From the NCBI RefSeq assembly GCF_001647545.1, contig NZ_LSZH01000001.1:186001-250000 (forward strand): a DNA stretch of 64,000 nucleotides, written 5' to 3'. A program made the position numbers and the translations under genes. The notes under the pieces were generated by a model. The model saw only the letters and a list, made by a program, of their open reading frames with translations. It was not told where the DNA came from and ran no database searches. The stretch is from Acinetobacter sp. SFB. GTDB taxonomy: Bacteria; Pseudomonadota; Gammaproteobacteria; Pseudomonadales; Moraxellaceae. Below, piece after piece: positions 42,585 through 50,525 of the stretch (positions are counted from its first letter, which is position 1; each line of letters begins with the position of its first letter).

Positions 42585-43172
42585 TTAACGTTTGAAATGT
42601 AAATATTTTGAAGGTGTAATTAAGGCATCGAGGGGTTGATCCCAAGTTTCGCGATGCAAGCGTGTTTTAATCAACTGAAAGTCATGTGCAATTCCCAAAC
42701 GGAAAGGGCGCTGCCCCGCACTGGCTAAGGTTTTGTCGTAAAATCCGCCACCCATGCCAATGCGCGTACCGTAAATATCGCAGGCCAATAAAGGCATGAT
42801 TAACAGGTCAAGTTTAGACACGTGTAAGCCGCGACTGGCCATTGGTTCTTTCATGCCAAAGGGATGATGTGAAAATTGATTGTTTCGATATTGTTGTTGG
42901 GTAATTTTGACCCAGTGCAATTGCTGATTCATATTACAAATCATCGGCAGATAAACTTTTTTATGCTGTTTAAAACAGTATTCAATAATTTGTTTGGTTT
43001 GAATTTCACCAAAGGCATGCAGGTAAACGCCAATTTTTTTTGAGTGTTGAAATTGTTTAAGGTGTAGTAGTTGGTTCAGCACCTGTTGTTGGGCTTGCTT
43101 TTGTGCAAAAGGGGACACGGTTCTACGTTGATGTCTAAGTTGTTTGCGTAAAATTTTTAGATCTACTGACAT
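42585..43172 (-). CDS. 5-formyltetrahydrofolate cyclo-ligase
   Basis: 195 residues. ATP-dependent conversion of 5-formyl-THF to 5,10-methenyl-THF in the cytoplasm. The basic N-terminal RKQLRHQRR and the signature GMGGGFYDKTL near residue 140 mark the family (ygfA/fau in E. coli), along with the LLIMPLLACDIYGTRIG stretch. In E. coli it lies next to zapA and 6S RNA; here it has been separated by about 5 kb, lying next to the MerR regulator. Confidence 0.93.
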   Translation of the reverse strand: MSVDLKILRKQLRHQRRTVSPFAQKQAQQQVLNQLLHLKQFQHSKKIGVYLHAFGEIQTKQIIEYCFKQHKKVYLPMICNMNQQLHWVKITQQQYRNNQFSHHPFGMKEPMASRGLHVSKLDLLIMPLLACDIYGTRIGMGGGFYDKTLASAGQRPFRLGIAHDFQLIKTRLHRETWDQPLDALITPSKYLHFKR

Positions 43173-43221
43173 CGCTTATTTGTCCCCCTAAAAAACATCA
43201 AAATCTTCATTGTCTTGCAGT

Positions 43222-43602
43222 TTAACTGTTTTTAAGTTGTTTCAAAATCGGACAACAGCTTTCATTTGTGCTTTTACATTCATCGACCCAACCGCTTAAA
43301 CGTGATTTTAGCGCCTGCAATTCCTGAATTCTTTGATCGATTTTTTCTAAACGTTGCTGAATGACATATCTTACTTGCTCGCGATCATTCAGTTGAAGTT
43401 GCAATAATTCCTGTATTTCACTGAGCTGCAAACCTGCGTCTTTACCTTTTTGAATAAAGCTTAACGTTTCCCGGTCTTTATCGTTGTAATAACGGTAACT
43501 CTGCGTGGTTTCTGGCACCCGCATTAAGCCGATCCGTTGATAATAGCGAATGGTTTCAACATTGACATGACACTGTTTGGCCAGTTTTCCTATGGTGAGC
43601 AT
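43222..43602 (-). CDS. MerR-family metal-responsive regulator
   Basis: 126 residues. N-terminal helix-turn-helix (LTIGKLAKQCHVNVETIRYY), recognition helix region YRYYNDKDRE, a long dimerisation helix, then the metal-binding loop CKSTNESCCPIL at the C-terminus. Position 82 of mercuric MerR (a Cys there) is not a Cys here, so mercury sensing of the classical kind is unlikely. The gene is divergent from a Cu(I)-type ATPase, and the palindrome in the shared promoter is its probable operator. Cu(I) or another soft metal is the inferred inducer. Confidence 0.88.
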   Translation of the reverse strand: MLTIGKLAKQCHVNVETIRYYQRIGLMRVPETTQSYRYYNDKDRETLSFIQKGKDAGLQLSEIQELLQLQLNDREQVRYVIQQRLEKIDQRIQELQALKSRLSGWVDECKSTNESCCPILKQLKNS

Positions 43603-43621
43603 AAAACATCCTCAATATGGC

Positions 43622-43653
43622 TTGACTCTGTACCTAGGTACAGACTTTATGCT
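43622..43653 (+). promoter_or_regulatory. MerR-type promoter and operator of the P-type ATPase gene
   Basis: -35 TTGACT (43622-43627), then the perfect 16-bp palindrome CTGTACCTAGGTACAG (43628-43643), then -10 TATGCT (43648-43653). The 20-base spacer (19 if TTATGC is used) is longer than the usual 17, which is the hallmark of promoters that MerR regulators activate by twisting the DNA. It lies between the divergent regulator and ATPase genes. Confidence 0.85.
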
Positions 43654-43685
43654 AGCACAATTGAAGAATAAAACAGGTGAGTCTG

Positions 43686-46600
43686 ATGAATGAGCAACAA
43701 AAATCTCCTTGCTGTGAAAAACAGAATTCAGCTCTTGAACGGGTTAAAAATGATCCTGTATGTGGGATGACTGTATCTGCCGGTTCAGCGCATTCTTTTA
43801 CATATCAGGGAAAAAAATATTTATTCTGCTGTGAGGGCTGCAAGCAAAAATTTATTGAAAATCCTGAAGCTTACCTTCAAGAAACCCAATCTGTTTCTGG
43901 CTGTGGCTGTGCCAGCAAAGAAAAAGCGGCTGTATCATCGAGCTTAGGTTGTGGCAGTCAAAAAGCGGATACACAACAATATATTGATCCTGTCTGTGGC
44001 ATGACCGTGAAGGATTTATCCAAACCGCATACTGAATATTTAGGCCAGACTTACTATTTTTGCTGTAAGGGCTGTTTGGATAAATTTCAACAACATCCGG
44101 AACAATATTTGGCAAAAGAATCTGCGAAAACTTCGGGTTGCGGTTGTATGTCAAAATCTAAAGTAGAAGAAAAAAAATCTTGCTGCGGTGAAACAGATCA
44201 AAAAAATATGCTTTCAGGTATAGCGACAGTAACCGATCCAGTATGTGGTATGCAGGTTAAAACCGATTCTAAATTTCATACGCAATTTGAAAACCAAGAT
44301 TATTATTTTTGTTCTGAGCGCTGTCTGAATAAATTTAATCAGCAGCCAGAACAATACCTGCAAACTAAGCAAAAAGTTTCCTCCTGCTGCGGTTCACAAG
44401 AAAAAGCAGTAGTTGAAGAAAAGAAATCTGGCTGTTGTAACGGAACTCATCCTTTATCTTTACAGAGTTCCGAGATTGACCCGGTGTGTGGTATGTCGGT
44501 AGATATTGCAACTGATTTAAAAACCGATTATCAGGCTAAAACTTATTATTTCTGCAATCCATCTTGCCTCGACACGTTCAAGGCTGATCCTGAATTTTAC
44601 TTGATTCCAGCAGATCAGCGACCTGTACCCGAAGGTGCGGCAAATATGGATTATACCTGTCCCATGGATCCTGAAATTGTACAAAAAGGACCGGGAACCT
44701 GTCCGATCTGTGGGATGGCTTTAGAGCCGATGCAACCGAGTTTAAATGATGCACCGAATCCTGAACTGGTCGATTTTAGTCACCGTTTCTGGATGACTTT
44801 GCCGCTTACTTTCATCGTATTTGTATTGGCGATGGGTTCGCATATTCATGCTTTTATTCCGCAACATATCCAGCCGTGGATTGAACTCCTGTTGTCCATT
44901 CCTGTCGTACTCTGGGCGGGTAAGCCTTTCATTGAGCGTTGCTGGATCTCTTATAAAACGCGCAATTTGAATATGTGGAGCCTGATTGGGGTTGGGATAC
45001 TTGCAGCCTTTATTTATAGTGTGGTTGCCACCGTTTTTCCATCCCTGATTCCTATGCAAGCCAAAACCGGTCATGGGGTCGCTGTGTATTATGAAGCGGC
45101 TTGTATGATTGTATCTTTAGGTCTGCTTGGGCAGATCATGGAGCTGAAAGCGCGTGCCAAGACAGCTGATGCATTAAAATCATTGCTGAAACTGCAACCG
45201 CATACCGCAAAACTGGTGCAGTATGATCAGGTGGTGGAAGTGGATATTGCTATGGTCAAGCAGGGCAATATCTTGCAGATTTCTTCAGGAGATCAGATTC
45301 CACTCGATGGTGTAGTGGTGGAAGGTAAAACCTATGTCGATGAAGCGATGATGACGGGTGAGCCTGTTCCGGTGAAAAAAGAAACTGATGACCGGGTGAT
45401 TGGCGGTACGGTGAATCAGCAGGGCAGTATACGTATTCAAACTACTGCGGTAGGAGCCAATACCACATTGGCGAAAATGATTCAGACTGTAGCGGAAGCG
45501 CAGCGCTCCAAAGCACCGTTGCAACGTCTTGCCGATGTATTTGCCAAATATTTTGTGGTGATTGTTTTAGCAATTAGTGTGTTGACCTTTATTGCCTGGA
45601 TGGTCTTTGGCAAAGCGCAATTTGATTTGGCGCTCATGTGTGCGGTGGCTGTACTCATTATCGCCTGTCCATGTGCCTTAGGTTTGGCAACCCCGATGTC
45701 GGTTATGGCAACCACAGGTCGCGCAGCACAAAAAGGCGTGCTGTTTAAAGATGCAGAGGCCATTGAAGCCTTAAGCAAAGTGACCACTTTAATTATTGAT
45801 AAAACCGGAACCTTGACACAAGGTAAGCCGAGTCTGAAAGAAATTAAATTGCTTTCAAATAAAGTGCAGCAGGCGCAAGTGGAACAATGGATTGCCTCAA
45901 TTGAACAGTACTCAACTCATCCAATCGCACAGACTTTAGCCAAGCTTGTTCCAAATAATCAACTGATTAAAGTTAATGATTTTGAAGATGTCACAGGCTT
46001 TGGAGTCAAAGGGCAGATTGAAAATCAAATGTTTTATGTAGGCAGTCAAAAACTGATTGATCAACTGGGTTTAAAATTAAATGAAACTATTCAGGCGCGA
46101 CTTGATCAGCAACGATCTAAGGGCAATGTAATTAGTTTCTTGAGCAATGAGCAAGAAGTTTTGGCCTATATTTCGATTCATGATGCAATTAAACACAATG
46201 CACACCAAGTGATTGATCAACTGATTGCCGATGGTATAGAGGTGGTGATGGCAACAGGTGACCATGAACAGAATGCCAGATTGGTTGCTGCAGAGCTGGG
46301 TATTCAGCATGTTTATGGCAACTGCACCCCGAGTGAAAAGTTGGATATTGTGAAAAAATATCAGGCGCAAGGGAAAGTGGTGGCAATGGCAGGGGATGGC
46401 ATTAACGATGCTCCTGCACTTGCGCAGGCCAATGTCGGAATTGCGATGGGGAATGGGACTGATATTGCCAAACAAACCGCACAAGTGACCTTGGTTAAAG
46501 GCGATGTTCGTGGTGTGGCTGACGCCATTCATATGGCGAAGCTGGGTGTCAAAAACATGAAGCAGAACCTCGCCTTTTCCTTTGTCTATAATGGTTTGGG

Positions 46601-46733
46601 TGTTCCTGTTGCTGCAGGTATTTTTTATCCACTCACTGGTCTGTTATTAACCCCGATGCTTGCAGCGGTAGCAATGTCCCTTAGTTCATTGTCAGTGGTC
46701 ATTAATGCGCTACGTTTGCAAAAGTCTGAATAG
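43686..46733 (+). CDS. Cu(I)-type P1B ATPase with four tandem YHS domains
   Basis: 1015-residue inner-membrane efflux pump. ATG 43686 has AGGTGAG upstream. The first 350 residues are cytosolic and hold four YHS domains opening with DPVCGM at about residues 23, 101, 184 and 265, joined by Cys-rich linkers such as SGCGC and CCG, then a heavy-metal-binding domain (YTCPMDPE...CPICGMALEP). In all, 30 cysteines lie in those 350 residues. The pump core has eight predicted helices, TGEPVPV (actuator, about 557), CPC at about 661, DKTGTLT at about 705, STHPIAQ, and GDGINDAP at about 903. YNGLGVP in helix 7 and MSLSSLSVV in helix 8 point to Cu(I). The likely regulator is the divergent MerR gene. Confidence 0.93.
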   Translation: MNEQQKSPCCEKQNSALERVKNDPVCGMTVSAGSAHSFTYQGKKYLFCCEGCKQKFIENPEAYLQETQSVSGCGCASKEKAAVSSSLGCGSQKADTQQYIDPVCGMTVKDLSKPHTEYLGQTYYFCCKGCLDKFQQHPEQYLAKESAKTSGCGCMSKSKVEEKKSCCGETDQKNMLSGIATVTDPVCGMQVKTDSKFHTQFENQDYYFCSERCLNKFNQQPEQYLQTKQKVSSCCGSQEKAVVEEKKSGCCNGTHPLSLQSSEIDPVCGMSVDIATDLKTDYQAKTYYFCNPSCLDTFKADPEFYLIPADQRPVPEGAANMDYTCPMDPEIVQKGPGTCPICGMALEPMQPSLNDAPNPELVDFSHRFWMTLPLTFIVFVLAMGSHIHAFIPQHIQPWIELLLSIPVVLWAGKPFIERCWISYKTRNLNMWSLIGVGILAAFIYSVVATVFPSLIPMQAKTGHGVAVYYEAACMIVSLGLLGQIMELKARAKTADALKSLLKLQPHTAKLVQYDQVVEVDIAMVKQGNILQISSGDQIPLDGVVVEGKTYVDEAMMTGEPVPVKKETDDRVIGGTVNQQGSIRIQTTAVGANTTLAKMIQTVAEAQRSKAPLQRLADVFAKYFVVIVLAISVLTFIAWMVFGKAQFDLALMCAVAVLIIACPCALGLATPMSVMATTGRAAQKGVLFKDAEAIEALSKVTTLIIDKTGTLTQGKPSLKEIKLLSNKVQQAQVEQWIASIEQYSTHPIAQTLAKLVPNNQLIKVNDFEDVTGFGVKGQIENQMFYVGSQKLIDQLGLKLNETIQARLDQQRSKGNVISFLSNEQEVLAYISIHDAIKHNAHQVIDQLIADGIEVVMATGDHEQNARLVAAELGIQHVYGNCTPSEKLDIVKKYQAQGKVVAMAGDGINDAPALAQANVGIAMGNGTDIAKQTAQVTLVKGDVRGVADAIHMAKLGVKNMKQNLAFSFVYNGLGVPVAAGIFYPLTGLLLTPMLAAVAMSLSSLSVVINALRLQKSE

Positions 46734-46764
46734 GACTGAAAAGCTAGGCATTTATTTATATCGC

Positions 46765-46795
46765 GTACCCAAGATAAAAATCTTGGGTACTTTTA
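46765..46795 (+). terminator. Terminator after the P-type ATPase
   Basis: Perfect 11-bp stem GTACCCAAGAT / ATCTTGGGTAC with a 4-base loop followed by TTTT. Confidence 0.85.
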
Positions 46796-46871
46796 CATAT
46801 TATATTGAAAGTTCAGGCTTTTGATTAAATCTGTGCGATACTGCGAGCTGAAAAAATACGTAAAGGTTAAA

Positions 46872-47150
46872 ATGCATAATACAAATTCACTGATAGCGAT
46901 AGAACAAATTTATAATTTTTTAAAAGTCACACCCAATTACAAGATGAATAACCAATTTGATAAGTTGAAAGATTTTTTCTTCGAACTGAATGATCATAAG
47001 ATGGGCGATTTTGAATCGGCTCAACCCTTGAGATTTATATTCAATTTTAATAAATCATGGATATCCATGGACGCTGTGGCAGCGCCAGATTTCAACAATA
47101 AAACATTATTTCTAAACTGGGTTGTTGCAAGATTAAATATTATTGCTTGA
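46872..47150 (+). CDS. Hypothetical protein
   Basis: 92 residues, no signal peptide or membrane helix. ATG 46872 has AAAGG 6-7 bases upstream, so the longer frame from upstream is not needed. The sequence is rich in Asn, Phe, Lys and Asp (IYNFLKVTPNYKMNNQF, then a conserved-looking WISMDAVAAPD). I do not recognise it. It lies 139 bases after the ATPase stop and behind its terminator, so it is likely separate from the metal system. Confidence 0.6.
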   Translation: MHNTNSLIAIEQIYNFLKVTPNYKMNNQFDKLKDFFFELNDHKMGDFESAQPLRFIFNFNKSWISMDAVAAPDFNNKTLFLNWVVARLNIIA

Positions 47151-47594
47151 AAAAAGCATGTCTAAGGTGAATTCTCTGACTGGTTTAACGCAATTATCTT
47201 GTTTCTCATGCATGATAAAAAGCCAGATTCGGGATTGGTAGAAATACAAAAAATCTGCTCATATATTCCCCGTTAATAAGCAGGAAATAATATTAATTTT
47301 GCTCATATGTCAGTAGCGAGTAAAGATATTTTATCTAGCGTCTTAATTAAGCATAATGATATAACTCAGTAGTTTATGTAAATTCATTGCTACCCAATAT
47401 TTTGAGCAAAATTTTACCAAACCGTCATTATCATAATGGCGGTTTTTTTATACTATAGTATTTCAGCCAATCCAGCAGTCGAGTACCGATAAGTTATCAA
47501 GCCAAGAGTCTGGTTCCCATTGTGCCCTAAACATCAAGCTGCATTGGATGACGGTAAAAGTAATTTTTTATAATTATTGATCAATGGAGTACAT
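47151..47594. other. Intergenic region, one terminator-like hairpin, otherwise empty
   Basis: About 440 bases. The only structured element is a hairpin AACCG-CATTA / TAATG-CGGTT followed by seven T (about 47419-47453), which could end a transcript from upstream. The rest is AT-rich with no gene seen. Confidence 0.5.
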
Positions 47595-47735
47595 ATGACT
47601 AATCAACAAAACAATCAATCAAATCCACAAAAAGAATCTAATCAGGATAAAGGTAAAAAAGATTCTAACCAGCATGCTGACCCACAGAAAAAACCAAATC
47701 AAGAACCTGAAAACCCACTCAGAGAGCAAAAATAA
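47595..47735 (+). CDS. Small hydrophilic disordered protein
   Basis: 46 residues, missed by most length cut-offs. ATG 47595 follows TGGAG by 6 bases. The product is almost free of hydrophobic residues: N, Q, K, D, E, P and S make up nearly all of it (MTNQQNNQSNPQKESNQDKG at the start, ending NPLREQK). This resembles short stress-related hydrophilic proteins seen in Acinetobacter, but I cannot name a function. The good ribosome site and strict composition argue for a real gene. Confidence 0.6.
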   Translation: MTNQQNNQSNPQKESNQDKGKKDSNQHADPQKKPNQEPENPLREQK

Positions 47736-48635
47736 ATTTTATAGATCGCCTAGGCTCTAATTGAGATTGGGGCCTATATTTTTAAATATATTTACTGCGA
47801 TTTTTAAAAGAGAGAATGAAACTTAAGCGTAACTTATAGTCTTTAATTTTAATCTCTAACAAAGCCCTAGGTCATTTGAGTGTTTAGGTTAAATATTAAA
47901 AATATAAATTTGGTCAGACAAGCAAACCAGTGCTTATCAGATAGTGGGTATATATACCGAATAGATTGGATAGGTTTAATCAAGATTTTTAGGACTTCTC
48001 AGCACTTAAAATACCTTTAATATTTGGTTCCATTCTTCATCTGCATGATTAGCATTGACACAAATATTCAGTCATGCGACCGGTATAAGTATTTACAGCA
48101 TGCTGTGGATAATATCCTATTGTTTATATAACTTTTATTTTAAATGCTAACGATAGAGGTAAAAATTCGCTGTTACTCATCATTTGTAGCATTGATGAGT
48201 TACTTTATTTTGCGTTATTTTGCTATTAAATACCGCTGTTGATATGCATAAGTAATGACTTAGCTAAACGACGAGCTGGTTCAACTAAATACGGGGCATG
48301 GATATAACTTTGCATTTAAGTTTTCTATTTGATATTTTTTTCAATAAAATAATTTTAATATCTTCTTTATATTTATAAAAAATAGGGCAGTGTGGCTAGA
48401 TAAAAGACTTTATTGATGGGGGAGGGGTGAATTGAGTCAGTAAAATTTTTGCTTAGCTGTTATTGGGAAGGAATGAGTATTAGGTAGAAATTAGAATTTC
48501 TAATAACACGCTACAACATATTACTTATCTTTCTACAGTGTATTAAAAAGGGTGTATTTTTTTGGATAATATAAGAACTGTATTTTATAAATTATTTTAA
48601 TTTCTATCATTTTTTATTTTTAAATTAAATAAAAC
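47736..48635. other. 900-bp AT-rich stretch without a supported gene
   Basis: Very AT-rich, with stops in all frames. A 29-codon minus-strand frame (48226-48315, MQSYIHAPYLVEPARRLAKS) has no ribosome site and is not listed as a gene. No repeat array or RNA gene is recognised before the 6S RNA. Confidence 0.6.
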
Positions 48636-48817
48636 ACTCCGAAGATGCCGCTGCATGTCATTACCCTTGAACCCTAAAGTTCAAGGTGGACGCGGCGCAT
48701 ACTTGCTGGGTTTCCTACTCGAAGGCAGGCATACACTCTAAATATACAGAACGCATCCGGGGGTGTAGATATCGGCTCAGGGGAATCTGACTCGCTGGCG
48801 AACATCTCAGAGATGAG
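48636..48817 (-). ncRNA. ssrS: 6S RNA (ssrS)
   Basis: Regulatory RNA that binds sigma-70 RNA polymerase by mimicking an open promoter. On the minus strand the conserved 6S segments occur in order: CTCTGAGATGTTCGC, CCCCTGAGCCGATAT, CACCTTGAAC, GGGTTCAAGGGTAA and GCAGCGGCATCTTCGGAG. The first and last pair to close the structure. The length (about 182 bases) fits the 6S family. It lies 99 bases after the zapA stop on the same strand, the standard gammaproteobacterial position. Ends are approximate by a few bases. Confidence 0.95.
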
Positions 48818-48916
48818 ATAAGTATAACCAATAATCACGTATTGGCAAATCATCCGTGTGCAGGAACTGTAAACTAACCTTTCAACTGTCGATACTTTGC
48901 CCAATTTTAACCAAAA

Positions 48917-49201
48917 TTAAGTCAAATCATTCACATCTTCTAAAATGGTCGCCAGTAAGCGTTCGCAGTGGGCATACTCTTGCAACGATTTATTCATCGC
49001 CAGCACTTCTTGCATTAGCTCTAAAGCCACCATGATAATCAGTTTAGTTGGCTCTAAACGCGGCGCTTTACGACGAAAATCATCATATTTTTCATTTAAC
49101 AATTCAGCCGCACGTTCCAGATCCACTTTTTCAGTTTCAGTGGTGGCTAAACGAAAATTATGTCCCAATACACGCAATTCAACAGCAATTTGTTCACTCA
49201 T
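48917..49201 (-). CDS. zapA: Cell division protein ZapA
   Basis: 94 residues. Z-ring associated protein that cross-links FtsZ filaments. N-terminal EQIAVELRVLGHNFRLA and the coiled-coil C-terminal half with ELMQEVLAMNKSLQEYAHCE match the family. The gene is 2 bases from the stop of the upstream coiled-coil gene, so they are cotranscribed, and 6S RNA follows it. Confidence 0.95.
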   Translation of the reverse strand: MSEQIAVELRVLGHNFRLATTETEKVDLERAAELLNEKYDDFRRKAPRLEPTKLIIMVALELMQEVLAMNKSLQEYAHCERLLATILEDVNDLT

Positions 49202-49203
49202 GC

Positions 49204-49755
49204 TTAGATGTCCTCATTCGCTTCTGTTGGATGAGCAAGTTGTTGAATTTCTTGCGCGTGCTGATCTTGAGCAGTGCCTAAAATAGACAAGCGTTGAATA
49301 ATCGCTTCAACCTTGGCCTTGGCATGTTCATTTTTTTGTAACAATCTTTCTCGTTCCTGCTGCAAACCCTGAATTTCCTGTTGAGCAAGACGTTGTTCAT
49401 TTTGCATTTTTTCTTTAATGACGCGTAATTCATTACGTTCAGCCAGAATTTCCTGAAAACGATTTTTAAGATCGGTACAACTTTTTTCTAAACGGCTATA
49501 ACGATCAGCTAAAGAGGTCGCATCCGTATTCAATTGCTTGAATTGAGACTGTGCATCGCTTAATTGCTCGCTAAGATCGTCTATTTCTTCTTGTTTCTTG
49601 GTAATGATGCCGTTCTTTTGCACAATTTGGGCATGATGATGTTCGGCAGAATTTTCTTTTGCCGCGTTGAGTGCACTATTTTCACTTTCATAATGCGTAA
49701 GTCGCGTTTTTAAAACGCCAATATGCGCCTGTAGACGCTGTAATTCTTCTAACAT
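49204..49755 (-). CDS. Coiled-coil protein upstream of zapA
   Basis: 183 residues starting at ATG 49755 (MLEELQRLQAHIGVLK); longer frames upstream have no support. Nearly the entire length is heptad-like coiled coil (Glu/Gln/Lys/Leu-rich) with no signal peptide or domain. Pseudomonads carry a small coiled-coil gene (TIGR02449 type, ZapB-like) in the same position before zapA; this one is longer but probably corresponds. It likely joins ZapA in Z-ring organisation, by position and shape only. Confidence 0.65.
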   Translation of the reverse strand: MLEELQRLQAHIGVLKTRLTHYESENSALNAAKENSAEHHHAQIVQKNGIITKKQEEIDDLSEQLSDAQSQFKQLNTDATSLADRYSRLEKSCTDLKNRFQEILAERNELRVIKEKMQNEQRLAQQEIQGLQQERERLLQKNEHAKAKVEAIIQRLSILGTAQDQHAQEIQQLAHPTEANEDI

Positions 49756-49819
49756 ATCGTAGTCGCACAGTATTGCAAACAAAGGTAATATATACGAAGT
49801 ATAGAGATTGGATAAACGA

Positions 49820-50449
49820 ATGCAAGACGATATTTCAGGTTGGTCGGAATGGCACCACAATTTTTCAAAAATCGAAGAGATTTCAAGCCCAAGTGAGTTA
49901 CATGGCTTACTTACAGGTATTGTTTGTGTTACTCAGGCCCCAACAAGCGCTGAATGGCAACAAATTTTAGCAACCCTTGAAATTCCAGCATTGGATGATC
50001 ACGTTCTGAATTTGCTCGCAGAGGAAGCGGAAGATATTTCTCATGCTTTATCAGATGATGAACTGGACTATTTACCACTGCTTCCTGATGATGAACATGT
50101 TCTAGCTGATCGTGTTCAAGCGTTGGCAGATTGGTGTGCAGGGGTGGTACTCGGTTTTGGTTTGGCTTCAGGTCATATCCGTCAAGATGAAGTCGAATGG
50201 ATTGAACATCTTCAAGATGTTGCAGCAGTTGAATTTGAAGAATCTGACGATGACGAAGAAGGCGAAGCAAGCTATCAGGAACTTTATGAATTTGTTCGCT
50301 TAATTCCTGTTAGCCTGTCCTTGGGACGCAAGAAAGTAGAAATTGCAGAAACCCCATTACTGAAAAAGCTTCAACCTCAATTGAAAAGTGCAGCTGCAAC
50401 AGAGGTAAGCAGTGTGGTAGAAATGTTTACACCGCATCGTCCGAGCTAA
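49820..50449 (+). CDS. ygfB: UPF0149 family protein YgfB
   Basis: 209 residues. Family signatures: HGLLTGIVCVTQAP near the N-terminus and ADWCAGVVLGFGLASG in the middle, with an acidic stretch (EFEESDDDEEGEA). ATG 49820 is used. In E. coli and Pseudomonas ygfB lies before pepP and ubiH, as here; in Pseudomonas YgfB affects ampD/AmpC expression. Its molecular role in Acinetobacter is unknown. It is divergent from the coiled-coil gene. Confidence 0.9.
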   Translation: MQDDISGWSEWHHNFSKIEEISSPSELHGLLTGIVCVTQAPTSAEWQQILATLEIPALDDHVLNLLAEEAEDISHALSDDELDYLPLLPDDEHVLADRVQALADWCAGVVLGFGLASGHIRQDEVEWIEHLQDVAAVEFEESDDDEEGEASYQELYEFVRLIPVSLSLGRKKVEIAETPLLKKLQPQLKSAAATEVSSVVEMFTPHRPS

Positions 50450-50525
50450 TTCGGGCGATTTTGGTTCACAAACCAGCTATTTAAAAAGTTATAAACTCCA
50501 TTCATAACAGACAAAAGTAAACTCA

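Noticed and set aside
43222..46733. Mercury-resistance (mer) locus
   Set aside because: No MerA, MerT or MerP is near, and the regulator lacks the Cys82-equivalent; the pump motifs point to Cu(I).
48226..48315. 29-codon minus-strand frame (MQSYIHAPYLVEPARRLAKS)
   Set aside because: No ribosome site, very short, and isolated in AT-rich DNA; possibly a gene fragment but not supportable.
48674..48904. Open reading frame of 76 codons on the minus strand
   Set aside because: It overlaps the 6S RNA almost completely and has no ribosome site or family signature.
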